Counted from the first letter of the stretch, positions 25,901 to 33,890 are shown. The stretch: DNA of 64,000 nt from Euglena gracilis (GCA_039621445.1 CP154956.1:93362229-93426228); one strand, 5' to 3'. Notes: generated by a model not told the origin, from the sequence alone. Numbers and translations: made by a program.

Positions 25901-28710
25901 GTTTGACCACGTTCGAGTCCTTTACACCTGAAACTTTTCACAATCTCCCTGAAAAATTTCTGAAAGATTTGACTGACTAGCAATAAAATTTGTCAAGCTG
26001 GAGAACCTGCCTATAATGGGGGGAATATGCGCGAATATGCAACAAAACGCGCAAATATGCAACAAAACGCGCAAATATGCAACAAAACATGCATTAAGTA
26101 TCCAAAGCACGCACTAAAGATATGCAGCAAAATATGCAATTTTTTTTTCGGCACCACGCTATTTTTGGTCTTTTGCAAGACCCCCACGACACCTCTGGGC
26201 TCCGCATTTTGCCCTTGAAACCCATGCCTTGTTTGCCGACGGTTTTGTTGTTTTGATTGTGCTGCACCAGGTCGGGTGTTGCTGTTAGTGCCTTTTTCCT
26301 GCTGGAGCTGGCTGATTCCTAATCTTGCCCTTCGACACAGAAGAAGACAAGCAAAACTGAACAACCGAGTTTGAAGACAGGGAAATACCAAGAAGTTGCA
26401 GAATCGGATGAACATCGGAATTTCAAGAAAGCACCAAATTTCAAAATTTGACTTCAATGCCTCACAAGGTCTTTGTGCTTCGCCCTCGGTGTCCCTTTCT
26501 CCCCGGTCGGTTATTCCATGACGACTCAGTCATAAAATCACGACAGTCCAGCACAAAGACTGAGAGAGCAATTTACATCCACGGAAACTCTGAAATTTAT
26601 TTGAGGATTTTCATCTCTGCTGAATTTTCCTTGGGGTTCAGATAACCAAATTATGAATGAGGGGCACGACAACATGATTGGGGGGTGGTTATCGAACACA
26701 AATGGGGGGGACAAATGCAAATTAACCACAAAACATTTCTTGGGAGGGTACGATAATGTGAATCTGCCAATTTTGATGCTTGAATACGTACAAGAACAAA
26801 AAAATTAGTCAAAACCGGAAACCAATCAGATCTGATTCCAACAAGAACACAAAAAATCCACGATAAAAGCAAGCCAACAAAGAGGAAAAGGACGAGACGT
26901 CCTGGGCTCAGTAGGAAACAGCCCATGCATTCTTCAGAGCGCACCCTGGCGAGCGCTCGGGGATCCCCGGGGGACAGTGGCAACGCTGTGGGTTTCTGCC
27001 CCGTGGTTTGGTTGGGGAGGTAGGACACCAGGGTGTAGTTGCCGTCCGTGCCGCGCGGAGGCAGCTGCCCGCAGCCCCTCCCGCCCACCCCGAGGCACCC
27101 CCCCCCCCCCGCACTCATGCACAGCTGCACACACTCGGCGGGGCGGCAGCGGCAAAATGGCTGAACATGGTCGTTACTGACGCCCCCCCCCCATGGAAGT
27201 TCTCGCCTTACAAATCAGCGAGTACAAGCCTGGCTGACAAACTTCCGCCGAAGGACCTTCTACCAAGTCAGCCAGTCCAGGCCCAAGGTGACAATTTCCC
27301 GGGGGAGGGGGGGGTTGGTGAATCAGGTTTGCTGTTTTATAGATGGGGGGGGGTCGGGTACCAATTGAGACACTCAGCCCAAACACCGCCTGAAACCCGT
27401 TGAAAACTTTGTATCACTTCCCCCACACAGGTGGAGGGAGGTCCAGTAAGTCAACCGGAAAAAGGGACTGGCTGGGAAGAAGGTGCTGGCTGGACCCCCC
27501 CCCCCCGGGTTGGGGGGCATGGGGTCCAGAGCCCTTCACGCCATCATTTTGTCAGCACTGGGGCAGCTGCCTGGAGGCAGGCACTAATTTTTCCCGAGAA
27601 GAAATTGTGGGTGTAGCTACCTGGAAAAGTTCTCGATGCAGCTGGATTACCCTTGCAGCCAGTTGACGGAAAGAAGCGTCGCTTTCAGTTGGGTTTCGGT
27701 CAATCCGACGACACACTCCATATGCCTTCGCAACCCAGCTCCCAGCTCCATCAATTACACATGGTTTTTAGGAAAGAATGCTCACTCCAACCGAAACTTT
27801 TCCCATAGAACGGCGTTTATTTTATTTTATTTTATTTTATTTTCGAAAACAGTGGTGGAAAATTATGAATGAATGCTGTTTTGTGGCGGCTTAAAAAATG
27901 GGTGCAGAAGGTCCCCTAAAGCGGTTTCCTGACATCCTGGCATTCTGCACTTTCGGCACCATAATCCAAAGGGGGGATCAAATGCACTTCAGCGCCTGAC
28001 ACACACGCCTGGCAGCCCCCCAGGAGGCAGGCACGCTTGGCAGCACCCTGGGGGGGGTGACCTCGTTTAAAATTGCCGACAAAATCCCTTTTCTTGTGGT
28101 GTTCTGGTGGCCAAACAGCTCCCTCGCTGATGTCCAACGTGGTGCCGTAAATGGTCCGCGTGTACAGGGTGGTGTTGGGCACGGTCCACGCGTCGTAATA
28201 AAAGGCTTGGCCACGCGGCACTTGTTCAACCTCCATTGCAACATCGAACGCGTTATGCGGGCATGGACCTGTGGGAATTTGCGCGAAAATAAATCAATGC
28301 AATCAGACAAATTCTGGGCAAAAACAAATGAACTCCAGGAAAAAAAAACTTCGGCATCGGACTTCGGCATCCTAACCAAATTCAAAAAAAAAGTGTTTTC
28401 CTTTCTTTCCATTCCTTTCCTTTTTTTCTTTGCTTTGGACCAGTCCAAAATAAATAAATAAATAAAGTCCAAATAAAAAAGTTGGTTCGATTCACGGACC
28501 ATTTTTTGGACCGGCTTGGAATAATGTGTATTAAAGAACGCTAAAATCCCTTGAAAGCCTTAAATTTGCCTTGGAATACTGGGAAGATATATTTATATAT
28601 TACATATTATTAATATAATATGTATGTATAAACATACAGACATACATACATACATACATACATACATACATACATACATACATACATACATACATACATA
28701 CATACATACA

Positions 28711-28742
<32 letters not shown>

Positions 28743-31700
28743 CCTTAAATCGACAAAATACCATACACGCACACGCACCTACCATACCTTGATCAGCACA
28801 TACATTTATGTTCAAAGCAGTGGTGGGGGGTCACAGCCAAAACCTCAAATTTCTGAAAGTTCCTATTTTTTTGCAATCACCTGCAGACGTTAACTCTGCC
28901 AAAAAAAATCGCCTTTCACCTCCAATTTGATCTGTTCGAAACTTTTGACTGGACCAGCTGCAGCAGCACCCAACTTCGCCTGAAGGGAGCCTGCAGCCCA
29001 CCTGCTGCAGGATGCTGGCTGGGAAACAGCTGTTGGTTGGCTCAACCGACCCCCTCCGGCCCGGAGAAATGGATTGCTGGCGGAGGGGGGGGGTTGTGAT
29101 GTCCCTAAACAGCGCTGCGGCCGTGTAGAGACCCAGAACGACCGCGGCCCGAACTCGTCCCCGGGCCGGATGTACGCCCCCTGGACGAGGATGAAGGAGA
29201 ACAGCTGGTGGGAGACGATGTCGGAGAAGAGTGTCGGGAAGAACTCGGCATAGAGCTCATCGGCGAGCCCGGGCCGGGCCTGGAAGCGGGGCCAGGGGGC
29301 ACCGGGATGCGATCCTGGGTGCGGTGCAGATGTGTGTGGGTGCGCGCATTTATATACATATATGCGTACACACGCATATACATACATACATACATACACA
29401 CATACATACGTACGTACATACATACATACATACATACATACATACATACATACATACATACATACATACATACATACATACATACATACATACATACATA
29501 CATACATACATACATACATACATACATACATACATACATACACACATACTTGCATACACAGGCACGCACATGCATGCAGACATACACGTGATAATAAATA
29601 TTAAGAGCAATATCATTATTATTCTAAAAAACGTCTCGCCGAACAATGAATTACAATAAACATAACAACGACGAAGGATGAAACAGAAAGAGAAAACGTG
29701 CCAAAAATAAAACCTGGTATGCCAGAAAAAAACCGGTGGGCATCGCGTTAGAATTTTATTGGATATTACAAACAATTACCAAAAATATCTTCTTATACCC
29801 TATAATAACGGGGAAAAAAGGGACTCCCTCCAACCACACATCAACCTCGACTTATCCCCACTTTTACCCTCCCCCTTGGTGCCAACCATCCAGATTCTGT
29901 ATCCGGGGGGGGTTATAGCTGGAAGGAGCAGCATAAAAAAGATAATATATCCCAACTAACACCCGGGTCTCATTTTTGGGTTCGTCGCTGGAAACGTCCA
30001 GGGGGAGCCTTATTTATAGGGGGGTCTTATTTTGGGATTTTTCTTGCCCGACCCAGCCAGAAAAAAAACACACCATTTTCCGGTTCCCAAAAGCACCAAA
30101 ATTTTTCTTTCGGCGTTTCGAGCCATGTATAAATGGTATAAATTGACATTTGCCAAGTTTTTTTTTGCACTTCAAAAATCTGACTTTTTTTTGAAATTTC
30201 ATCATTTTGAACGAAATTTAGTTTTTTTTTGCAATTTTTCAGGGAAACTTCTCACCGTCAGGGGGGTCTTATTTTGGATTTTTGCTCGATCGGGGCTTAT
30301 TTTTTTTGGTTTAATACAAAAAATAATGAGATTAGGAAATAATTTGTGATGATGGGGGAGAGGAAACCCCTGCACTCCGCGCTGCCAGATTGTGGTTCCG
30401 CAACAGCACGTCGATGCTCGTCATGACGTTGGTGGCCTCCGTGATCTCCGCCCCGAGGTGCTCCAGGGAGGCCGCGTTCAGGAGGTCCTGCATCGTGTTG
30501 GTCGCTCCCATACCATCGATCGTGGACCACGCACACATGCGGGCACAAATATCCTATAAGACCATGGTGGCCTTCAAAATAAATAAAGATATATATATAT
30601 ATATAGAAACAAATAAATAGCACGTTATATGTTTATATTATACATTATATGTATAAACGTTACACATATATTATACAAATAATATAAATGAATACATGCA
30701 TTTGTGCATGCATGCAAGCACGAATGAATGAATATAAATGATGATCCAGAAAGCAGACATAATTCCGGTGTAAAAACCTCCACTGCCCTCTCTTGACATT
30801 TTTGGGTTTGGGAATTTTTTTGGGAATTCGGCCTGTTCGACTCCCAGGCCGAGTTCACTGGCGTCATTTAGCCGGTAGGCTCCCTGCTTTGGGTGCATTC
30901 TCCTTCACAATACCACTGCCCTCCCCCTTTTTCAAAGGCGTCCGCTTTCAACGGGGTGGCCGTACGCACCACCTGACCGGGTGGTTGGTATTTCGGTGGG
31001 CAAGTGGGGTGGGGGGTGCCCAGCATACGCTTCACCAAATACCACCTTGCAAAAGGACAGACACAACTGATGTGAAGAGATGTGCCAAAATCGCAGGCAC
31101 GGATACCTTTTCACTCACAAGCGCGTTTTCCCGGAGTACCCGCTAACCTCGTACCTGGACCGGGCACGCGCTGGGGCCGAGAAACGGTATGGCCAGGGCC
31201 TCCACGGACGAGTTCGACGCGCCACTCGGATGCAGAGCCGACCCGAATGGCGTGCCAACGGCAGGCAGCACAGGCATGCGGAGCGAGGTATTTGGCGCAG
31301 GCTTTAGGCTGCCCCCTCCCCCCCTCTAGTGGGGCTTAGCCTTTCAATTTGTTTCCGGCACCTTTCAGCAGGCAGCTTGCTGGACGGGGGGGGGGTTGTC
31401 CTGGGGAGTCCGGGAGTTCATTGGAGCGTCAAGAACGTTGCAGAAATAAAGGCGGTCAAAAAGAAGGCTGACCAGAGTTCCTTGCGACTCCCCCCCCCCG
31501 AGGTCCAGCTCAGAGGCTGGAAAATTGGGGCTGGCTGGGAAAAGGCCGTTGGCTGACCCCCCCCCCCATGGGGTCCCAGGGCTGAAACTGGGCCTGACTG
31601 GTTGGTCGGTAACGGTTTTTTTGGGGGGGTGTAAAAATGGGCGAGAAATGGGCAGTAATCGCTCGGAAAAGGGCTGGCCAAGGCAAAATGGGGGTAATTT

Positions 31701-32213
31701 TTTTGCGACGTTTTGCATCACTGGCAGCCTTTTTTGGGGCATCTTTGCAGTTTCAAATTTTTTTGTGCCCGATCCCCCAGGACGGCTTGGAAAATAAATA
31801 AACTCATTGCTGGGGAGGGAGGGGGGTGCGAGACTTGAAAAGGCTGCTGACTGGCTCCACGGGGTCAATATTTTTAAGCAACACCGTGGGCCCGACCCCA
31901 CCTGAAGGGTTTCCAGACAACCATGGTGGCAGCGCGCTGGGCTGGGAAAAGTTCCACCAAAGTGCGGGGGCAAGCCTGAATGCGGCTGGAGGGCAGTGAA
32001 CGTGGTTTGCCAGCCTGCCACCTCCAGGGTGATGTGCCCAACCCGTGCACACCAAACCTTACGTCAATATCACGGTGTGGGAACCCTGGCCATACTGTTG
32101 ACGGAGTCCATGAGGGTGTCGTGCATGAAGAACCAGATGAGGCCGCCGGGCACGAGGGAGCACACGAGGGTCAGCACGGTCAGCACGAGGGAGAACGGTA
32201 GCTGGCAGGCCAT
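1653..32213 (-). CDS. Gene C: double-Cache and HAMP transmembrane receptor, 5' part of gene (15 exons; output domain off window)
   Basis: Fifteen GC-rich minus-strand islands join into about 520 codons, mostly in phase. Order: short N-terminus and membrane anchor (residues 5-30), helical segment (DLLNAASLEHLG), extracellular region rich in Y, N-x-T and W, then Cache-type strands (YVSMTLGLSTQTISDDMRSR and, later, GINCTVVALKPRAALMQTID). A second membrane stretch built from three exons follows (IILARAG / VSFSVSSAMSLAL / ALAPGLWIAWKL), then a HAMP-like segment (MGQEMRRVGKLHF) and a helical linker (FREFNAVQNAFFQMETGLEAF). Anchor, dCache, TM2 and HAMP is the classic layout of membrane receptors. 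The linker is typical of those before class III adenylate/guanylate cyclase domains, but a kinase or phosphatase output is possible because the catalytic part lies left of position 1653. Introns run from 0.3 to 6.4 kb. About a third of donors are GC. Identification as a Cache/HAMP receptor is fairly firm; the output type is inference. Confidence 0.75.
1869..2134. mobile_element. hAT-like MITE, 266 bp, perfect 8-bp target duplication GGAGGAAC
   Basis: Ends CAAGGTTTTTTTTAAAG and CTAAAAAACCCCTG, flanked by GGAGGAAC at 1861-1868 and 2135-2142. Core with TTCGGCGCCTTCAGCGCCGAAAA. It lies in intron 14 of gene C. Confidence 0.83.
2307..2401 (-). CDS. Gene C exon 14: end of TM2 and HAMP-like segment
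   Basis: Acceptor GGCCAG|CCCTGG, donor CAGCAG|GTGCCC. Reads LAPGLWIAWKL then RSMGQEMRRVGKLHFGKKQQ: membrane exit followed by the first HAMP helix and its connector. Confidence 0.72.
2490..2665. repeat. Copy of the GGGGTCAATTTTGGGGTCC core repeat
   Basis: ACCACTTTGGGGGGGGTCAA and CTTTTCGGTGCAAAGTGCCG followed by CCTCCGGCGGGGTACCCACTCA, as in the copies at 4734, 5705 and 15599. Confidence 0.5.
3168..3207 (-). CDS. Gene C exon 13: middle of TM2
   Basis: VSFSVSSAMSLAL, the hydrophobic middle of the second membrane segment. GC donor CTGG|GCAGGG joins exon 14 as SLALALAPGLW. The 5' limit is uncertain: joining exon 12 in frame needs a junction at GGC|GTG without an AG, while the nearest AG acceptor is at 3235 in another phase. 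Confidence 0.6.
4039..4117 (-). CDS. Gene C exon 12: exit helix and start of TM2
   Basis: 26 codons after AAATTCAG|CCTGGG: LGRMAATEDEVDRTKNRTYI then ILARAG. The basic end followed by a hydrophobic start is the usual entry into the second membrane segment. Donor GGC|GTGGCG. The segment LGRMAATEDEVD looks a little like a cysteine desulfurase end, but the gene context argues against that. Confidence 0.65.
4411..4529 (-). CDS. Gene C exon 11: end of second Cache repeat
   Basis: Acceptor CAACCAG|ACTGTC. Contains RFWVAVGHRDTGINCTVVAL then KPRAALMQTIDAQA, matching the closing strand and exit helix of PDC/Cache sensors (GL.WTVVV..PRS..M..I). GC donor GCCAG|GCCGGG fits the phase of exon 12. Confidence 0.72.
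4734..4926. mobile_element. hAT-like MITE, 193 bp, near-perfect target duplication
   Basis: Starts CAGAGGTTCTTTTAGG and ends TTTAAAAAAACATCCG; flanks CAGGGACG and CAGGGATG differ at one base. Carries the shared word ACTTTTGGGGGTGAATTTTG. Intron 10 of gene C. Confidence 0.6.
5705..5935. repeat. Copy of the GGCGCTTTGCACC core repeat (hAT-like MITE relative)
   Basis: Contains the CCCACCC run, CGCTTTTGGGGGTTAACTTT, TTCGGCGCTTTGCACC and a CACGAAACTTAAAAA end, in the order seen in the other copies. Termini are not preserved. Confidence 0.5.
5935..6215. repeat. Family P copy
   Basis: Has the AGCACATTGTATGAAAAAAC, ATGGCCATGTTTCGACAAAA, CAATTGCCCATCCACCCAAAA and GACTGGCCGCTGGCTGG words in order. Confidence 0.65.
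7706..7775 (-). CDS. Gene C exon 10: second Cache repeat, early strands
   Basis: Acceptor TACCAG|CGCGAA (phase 2), donor GGGGCT|GTCTGG (phase 0). Reads AKGNWVDIPEGHQEMVLQG. An earlier donor at ATG|GTCCTC is also possible and would shorten it by eight codons. Confidence 0.62.
7900..8135. repeat. Probable hAT-like MITE copy
   Basis: Starts CAGGTTTCTTTTTAAGACC and has an inverted CTTAAAAAGAAG near 8128. Core with TTCGGCGCTTCGCCAAAA. The right terminus is degraded. Confidence 0.45.
8640..8790. repeat. GACAGGTTGGCCGGTACCGG tandem repeat (family T)
   Basis: Three tandem units of about 47 bp, each GACAGGTTGGCC.GTACCGG.GACCCTGACA followed by TTCC, bounded by GGGAAACTGTCA and TGACAGTTTCCC. Other loci: 3395-3485, 3738-3810, 13195-13300, 13480-13565, 27190-27305, 46010-46210. 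Confidence 0.8.
9197..9234 (-). CDS. Gene C exon 9: short helix exon
   Basis: 12 codons plus two bases (DPIIYQACYNLY), acceptor TGGGCAG|GACCCC. GC donor ACAG|GCAGGC gives the phase of exon 10. Resembles the DP.IR.A...L helix that begins the second Cache repeat. Confidence 0.65.
9870..9916. repeat. (CT)n microsatellite
   Basis: About 23 CT units with one CG interruption. Confidence 0.95.
10182..10353. repeat. Short inverted-repeat element (ATAGATTCA..TTACCCC ends)
   Basis: ACCATAGATTCACTTTGTTAC at the left and GTTACACAGGTGTTAAATGA then ATCTATGGT at the right, around CCCACCCACC runs. A second locus with similar ends is at 20092-20385. No clear target duplication. Confidence 0.45.
11409..11564 (-). 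CDS. Gene C exon 8: inter-Cache region
   Basis: 52 codons, acceptor GGTTGCAG|GCGCAG and donor AAG|GTTAGG, both phase 0. Contains TGPWCATHGKFYSTSDVDYR and SQVYAYTCLNSNGQ; the two cysteines could form a disulphide. No separate domain recognised. Confidence 0.72.
11565..15345. other. Gene C intron 7 (3.8 kb)
   Basis: No exon seen. Holds (TGCGCAC..TTATTAGGGGG) direct repeats at 11755-11835 and 13085-13180, family T units, the poly-A tract, and a duplicated phrase CAGGCCCGAAATGTTTCTGG at 14406 and 15151. Confidence 0.5.
13954..13987. repeat. Poly-A tract, 34 bp
   Basis: Uninterrupted A run; the following 13990-14200 is rich in CAACAC and CCACAA words. Confidence 0.95.
15360..15511 (-). CDS. Gene C exon 7: Cache core, diagnostic strand and helix
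   Basis: Acceptor GAGAG|GCCCCG in phase 1, GC donor GGC|GCAATC in phase 0. Contains TYVSMTLGLSTQTISDDM, then DDRQFIFFRQPHGHLLG. This is the pattern of the last strands of a Cache domain (GVVGIDLSLDTIS.FL ... FIIDRDGRLLA). With exon 8 it reads GHLLGAQTG, like GRLLASSTG in known members. It is one of the two exons that most clearly place gene C in the Cache class. Confidence 0.75.
15599..15797. mobile_element. hAT-like MITE copy, degraded left end
   Basis: TTAAGGACCC start and TGTAAAAAAAATCTCTG end with the GGCGCTTTGCGCTGAAAATA core; no clear target duplication. Confidence 0.5.
16147..16812. repeat. TGCGGAAAAA satellite-like array
   Basis: Dense units ATGCGGAAAA/ATTATGCGG from 16147 to 16285 and from 16535 to 16812, with a unique stretch of about 250 bp between. 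The unit returns briefly as TGCG.AAA at 60560-60590. Confidence 0.9.
16850..17000. repeat. TGACTGGGGGGGTGGTCGTTGGACATAGGG tandem units
   Basis: Three units of about 63 bp. Single or paired units also at 10720-10900, 17225-17285, 23835-23945 and 24370-24420. Confidence 0.7.
17620..17960. repeat. GGGGTCTTATTTTTGGG repeat (family K)
   Basis: Repeated GGGGTCTTATTTTT, the phrase GTCCGTTGCTGGAAACCTCC, and a CGGCGCTTCGCGCCG hairpin. Further loci at 29960-30310, 36900-37170 and 53340-53460. Confidence 0.7.
18022..18098. repeat. (CCCCCCG)n tract
   Basis: Heptamer-like C runs with single G; a strong i-motif/G4-prone block. Confidence 0.85.
18305..19085. repeat. Tandem duplication, unit about 380 bp
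   Basis: Two copies beginning TCAAAAAATCGAAAA.TTC and sharing CTAGCCCGAGATA.GGCCG and TTGACCGTTTTTTGGGGTTC. Related sequence at 60-300 suggests dispersal. Confidence 0.8.
19180..19695. repeat. Tandem repeat, unit about 180 bp (CGACCCGCCAGCGCCCCGTT)
   Basis: Three or four units with TTTTGGCCTCCCGGACC, GAGCGTTTTTCGACCCGCC and TGACTTTGGGTCAA. Confidence 0.8.
20092..20385. repeat. Second copy of the TTACCCC-ended element
   Basis: ACCATAAATTCAGTAGTGACC and GGTCACCCAAGTGTTACCTTAAT, with CCCACCCACC runs inside. Confidence 0.42.
20434..20515 (-). CDS. Gene C exon 6: Cache core strand
   Basis: 27 codons plus one base, acceptor CTACCAG|GACGTG. Reads DVVFNQYNALAEVMYSTQSI then VGQNGQE, matching the strand pattern of the Cache binding pocket. 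A GC donor (GAGG|GCGCCG) gives the phase needed to meet exon 7; a GT alternative lies 22 bases earlier but breaks phase. Confidence 0.68.
20812..21742. repeat. TTTTGGCC / GGCCAAAA tandem array, left part, with long poly-A
   Basis: From 20812 to about 21120 the unit reads CTTTTGGCCACTTTT; from about 21140 it reads AAAATGGCCAAAA, so the array flips orientation. A run of A with few interruptions fills 21265-21385. Frames through here give K-rich or F-rich shadows only. Confidence 0.85.
21994..22433. repeat. Large foldback: inverted arms of about 200 and 167 bp around a 72-bp loop
   Basis: The left arm (21994-22194) and right arm (22267-22433) match in reverse over most of their length, including TTGGTGAGGAAATACCTTGC. 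Each arm starts with TTTGCGCTTAAGCGCAAA palindromes (three on the left, two on the right) and ends with TTGCGCCGAAGCGCAA. It is part of the CTTAGG element at 21743. Confidence 0.9.
22500..23003. mobile_element. hAT-like MITE, 504 bp, perfect 8-bp target duplication GTTGGGAC
   Basis: Ends CAGGGAATTTCTTAAG and its inverse CTTAAGAAATTCCCTG, flanked by GTTGGGAC at 22492-22499 and 23004-23011. C- and G-homopolymer arms flank a perfect 35-bp palindrome in the middle. CAGGG ends with 8-bp duplications are typical of the hAT superfamily; there is no coding sequence. Confidence 0.85.
22817..22889. repeat. Perfect 35-bp inverted repeat with 3-base loop
   Basis: GGGTCGACTGAAATAAAGTC and onward to GGCC, loop GGA, then the exact complement back. 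It is the core of the hAT-like element. The core word ACTTTATTTCAGT recurs near 3650, 46495 and 47550. Confidence 0.95.
23588..24262. repeat. GGCCAAAA tandem array, right part
   Basis: Irregular units such as AAAATGGCCAAAAGTGGCC. It continues the array at 21140 after the 1.85-kb CTTAGG element. Two GGTCGTT-type repeats (23835-23945) interrupt it. Confidence 0.8.
24692..24861 (+). CDS. Candidate plus-strand exon inside gene C intron 5
   Basis: A long pyrimidine tract ending TCCCTAATCAG precedes an open frame reading LQEWLKGLLVPTGLGQYAGA, then ALTELQDLWHSPANFDLPLP. The beginning recalls a SAM-domain helix (WL..LGL.QY) but the match is short. It may belong to a gene nested in the 6.4-kb intron or be chance. 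The minus strand is also open here, but exons 5 and 6 of gene C already join in phase without it. Confidence 0.28.
25666..25731. repeat. Interstitial telomere-type array (CCCTAA)n
   Basis: About eleven units of CCCTAA with degenerate CCTAA and CCGTAA units, flanked by inverted GAACTTGTG/CACAAGTTC and C/G homopolymers. It indicates TTAGGG telomeres, the type found in animals, fungi and many protists rather than in most land plants. Confidence 0.9.
25740..25940. repeat. Family P copy, partial
   Basis: AGGAAAAATGGACGAACAAA, TTGGACCATCGCCCATCCAC and GTTTGACCACGTTCGAGTCC. Confidence 0.6.
26945..27064 (-). CDS. Gene C exon 5: Cache-region exon with possible N-glycosylation site
   Basis: 40 codons, acceptor GGGCAG|CTGCCT and donor GCCAGG|GTGCGC, both phase 0. 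Reads DGNYTLVSYLPNQTTGQK and ends SPGDPRALAR, which resembles the DPR.RPWY strand turn of dCache domains. NYT and NQT are potential glycosylation sequons. It is followed by a 6.4-kb intron. Confidence 0.7.
27815..27843. repeat. (TTTTA)n microsatellite
   Basis: Five to six pentamers in gene C intron 4. Confidence 0.9.
28117..28268 (-). CDS. Gene C exon 4: Cache-region exon
   Basis: 50 codons after a good acceptor (TTCCCACAG|GTCCATG); the frame is the one reading QAFYYDAWTVPNTTLYTRTI. Aromatic and N-x-T rich, typical of an extracellular domain. The donor (GCT|GTTTGG, phase 0) fits exon 5. Confidence 0.7.
28633..28742. repeat. (CATA)n microsatellite
   Basis: About 27 tetramers; the Y/V/C/M-rich frames across it are artefacts. 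Confidence 0.95.
29133..29279 (-). CDS. Gene C exon 3: Cache-region exon
   Basis: 49 codons, acceptor CTTCCAG|GCCCGG and donor TGG|GTCTCT. Contains DELYAEFFPTLFSDIVSHQ and LVQGAYIRPGDEFG, a helix-strand pattern suited to the start of a Cache core. It ends in phase 0 while exon 4 begins in phase 1, so either a small exon between 28268 and 29133 is missed or the donor is misplaced. Confidence 0.7.
29365..29550. repeat. (CATA)n microsatellite adjoining gene C exon 3
   Basis: About 40 tetramers with CGTA and CACA variants, in intron 2. Confidence 0.95.
29960..30310. repeat. Family K copy
   Basis: GGGTCTCATTTTTGGGTTCG, CTGGAAACGTCCAGGGGG and several GGGGTCTTATTTTGG units; ends next to gene C exon 2. 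Confidence 0.65.
30368..30487 (-). CDS. Gene C exon 2: membrane-proximal helix of the sensor
   Basis: 40 codons, acceptor ATGCAG|GACCTC and donor GGG|GTTTCC, both phase 0, so it joins exon 1 in frame. Helical (AASLEHLGAEITEATNVM), as expected for the long N-terminal helix that leads from the membrane into a Cache domain. Confidence 0.75.
32085..32213 (-). CDS. Gene C exon 1: start codon and signal anchor
   Basis: 43 codons from an ATG in a CCCATGG context. A hydrophobic run (LPFSLVLTVLTLVCSLVPGG then LIWFF) forms the first membrane segment, followed by HDTLMDSVNSMAR. Donor AGG|GTTCCC, phase 0. The frame stays open upstream through a CA repeat, so an earlier start cannot be excluded, but this ATG is the first methionine of the GC-rich island and sits just before the membrane segment. 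Confidence 0.75.
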
Positions 32214-32329
32214 GGGAGTGGCGGTGGAGAGCACAGCTGCGGGGAGCGGCAGCGGCCACAGCCGGATGCATTCCGGGATGCCGGGATGCATGGCATGAGA
32301 ACACCCGCCCACAAAAATAACCAACACAC

Positions 32330-32479
32330 ACACACAGACGCACCCAACCACCCACCCACCCACCCACCCACCCACCCACCCACACACACACACCAAGCGC
32401 GCACACACATAACACACACAACACACGCAACACATACACACAACGCACACACGCACACGCAGCACAAACATGCAACACA

Positions 32480-32547
<68 letters not shown>

Positions 32548-32595
32548 GCACACACACAAACATAACACACACACACACACACACTCACACGCAAA
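32330..32595. repeat. (CCCA)n and (CA)n microsatellites upstream of gene C start
   Basis: CCCA units 32342-32385, then CA runs with a pure block 32478-32541. Confidence 0.95.
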
Positions 32596-33091
32596 AAGGA
32601 AAGAAGGTTTAACTTGGGGGTACACGAGGCACAAGCAGGGAAACACAAACAGAAAAGAAACAGCCAAAATACTCTGCTTTCAAAAATCGAAAAAAATGCT
32701 CAACGTCCTAACCCCCCCCCAATAGTAGGGCATGCCCTCTACGGAGCGGGGTCCAAATAGTAGAGCACCCCCCCTCTGGCGAAGCGAGCGTCCACTACAA
32801 GAGCACCCGCTCTACAATTAGGGGGGGTTTACAAATAAAATGCAGATATATGCCATGAGGAGTCCTGCGAGGCACTATGCACGTAGTCAATCTCAGCGAC
32901 CTAAGCAATCAATGACTTGAAACAGCATTAAACACGACGTAAAACAATAAAACTTCAAAATAAAGCCTCTGTGAAAGGACTGTGTCTGTGCGACAGCACC
33001 ACCAATCTAGGTCCACATGCCCTTCCAGATCTTCACAAAGACAGAATGATGGGTTGCTTTGGTCTTACAAGGTGCAAATTTTTGCGGAGAT

Positions 33092-33526
33092 CAGGCATTT
33101 GCTTAAGGACCCCGGGGGGGGGGGGTACTGGCTAGCCAATCGGCTAGACACTGGAAAAAATGGACTAGCTAGAACCCCCCCTCCCCCCCCCGGGGGGGTC
33201 CGGGGGTCCCCCGGACTGGAAAAAAAATTTTCCCCCGGCGTTGCACGCCGGAGGAAAAATGAGGTTTTTAATAGGTTTTGGGCTGATTTTGTTCCAAAAA
33301 TTCCCAAAAATGGCCAAAAACGGGCATTTTGGGCCATTTTTGGGGGTCCCAAAAAAATTTTCGGCGCTTCGCGCCGGTCACTGGGAAAAAATTTTCCACT
33401 AGCTAGCCCTGCTAGCAGACCCCCCCGGGGGGGGTCTGCTAGAAATCCCACTAGCCAAATTTGGACTAGCTGCAGTCCAGCCCCCCCGGGGGGGGGGGGT
33501 ACTGCAATCCCTTAAGCAAATGCCTG
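33092..33526. mobile_element. hAT-like MITE, 435 bp, perfect 8-bp target duplication GCGGAGAT
   Basis: Ends CAGGCATTTGCTTAAGG and its inverse, flanked by GCGGAGAT at 33084-33091 and 33527-33534. The inside has G/C homopolymers, CTAGC-rich segments and a GCGCTTCGCGCC hairpin. It sits between gene B and gene C. Confidence 0.87.
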
Positions 33527-33814
33527 GCGGAGATGCCCGCAAGAATGCCCTGAAACGGCACCGCTGTGCTCACCTTGGTCCAAATTGCGAGGATTGCTGA
33601 AACACAAAAACAGCAAAAGAGCAAAAAAAAAGCAAAACAAGCCTTTTTTGGAGACTTCCCTTCGGCGATGCTTTTTTTGGGGGGGGGGAAAGCACAACAC
33701 CATCCCGAACACAGAGGTCTACTTGTCACATGACATACAGAAACTGTGTCGACGTCAGCCAAGCATGGGGAACAGGACAGACGATGGGGCCCAGGGCTCA
33801 AAAGATGGGTCAAA

Positions 33815-33890
33815 TTCGTCCTGGCTGGGCATCGAACCCGCAGCCTCAGGCTGCGAAACACGGATTGGGCTAAGGTCATTGGGGCAGCGT
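33815..33890 (-). other. tRNA-like sequence (pol III A and B boxes), probably a decayed tRNA or SINE head
   Basis: Minus strand has an A-box-like TAGCCCAATCCG, a 5-bp stem CGCAG/CTGCG around a 7-base loop CCTGAGG, and a B box GGGTTCGATGCCC. The variable region is missing, the base before the anticodon is C instead of T, and the acceptor stem does not pair, so it is not a working tRNA. Confidence 0.4.

Noticed and set aside
28593-29591. Long Y/V/C/M-rich and I/H/T-rich frames
   Set aside because: Direct translation of CATA microsatellites.
31080-31308. GC-rich island with open frames on the plus strand
   Set aside because: Gene C exons 1 and 2 already join in phase across it; no clear acceptor, donor or family resemblance.
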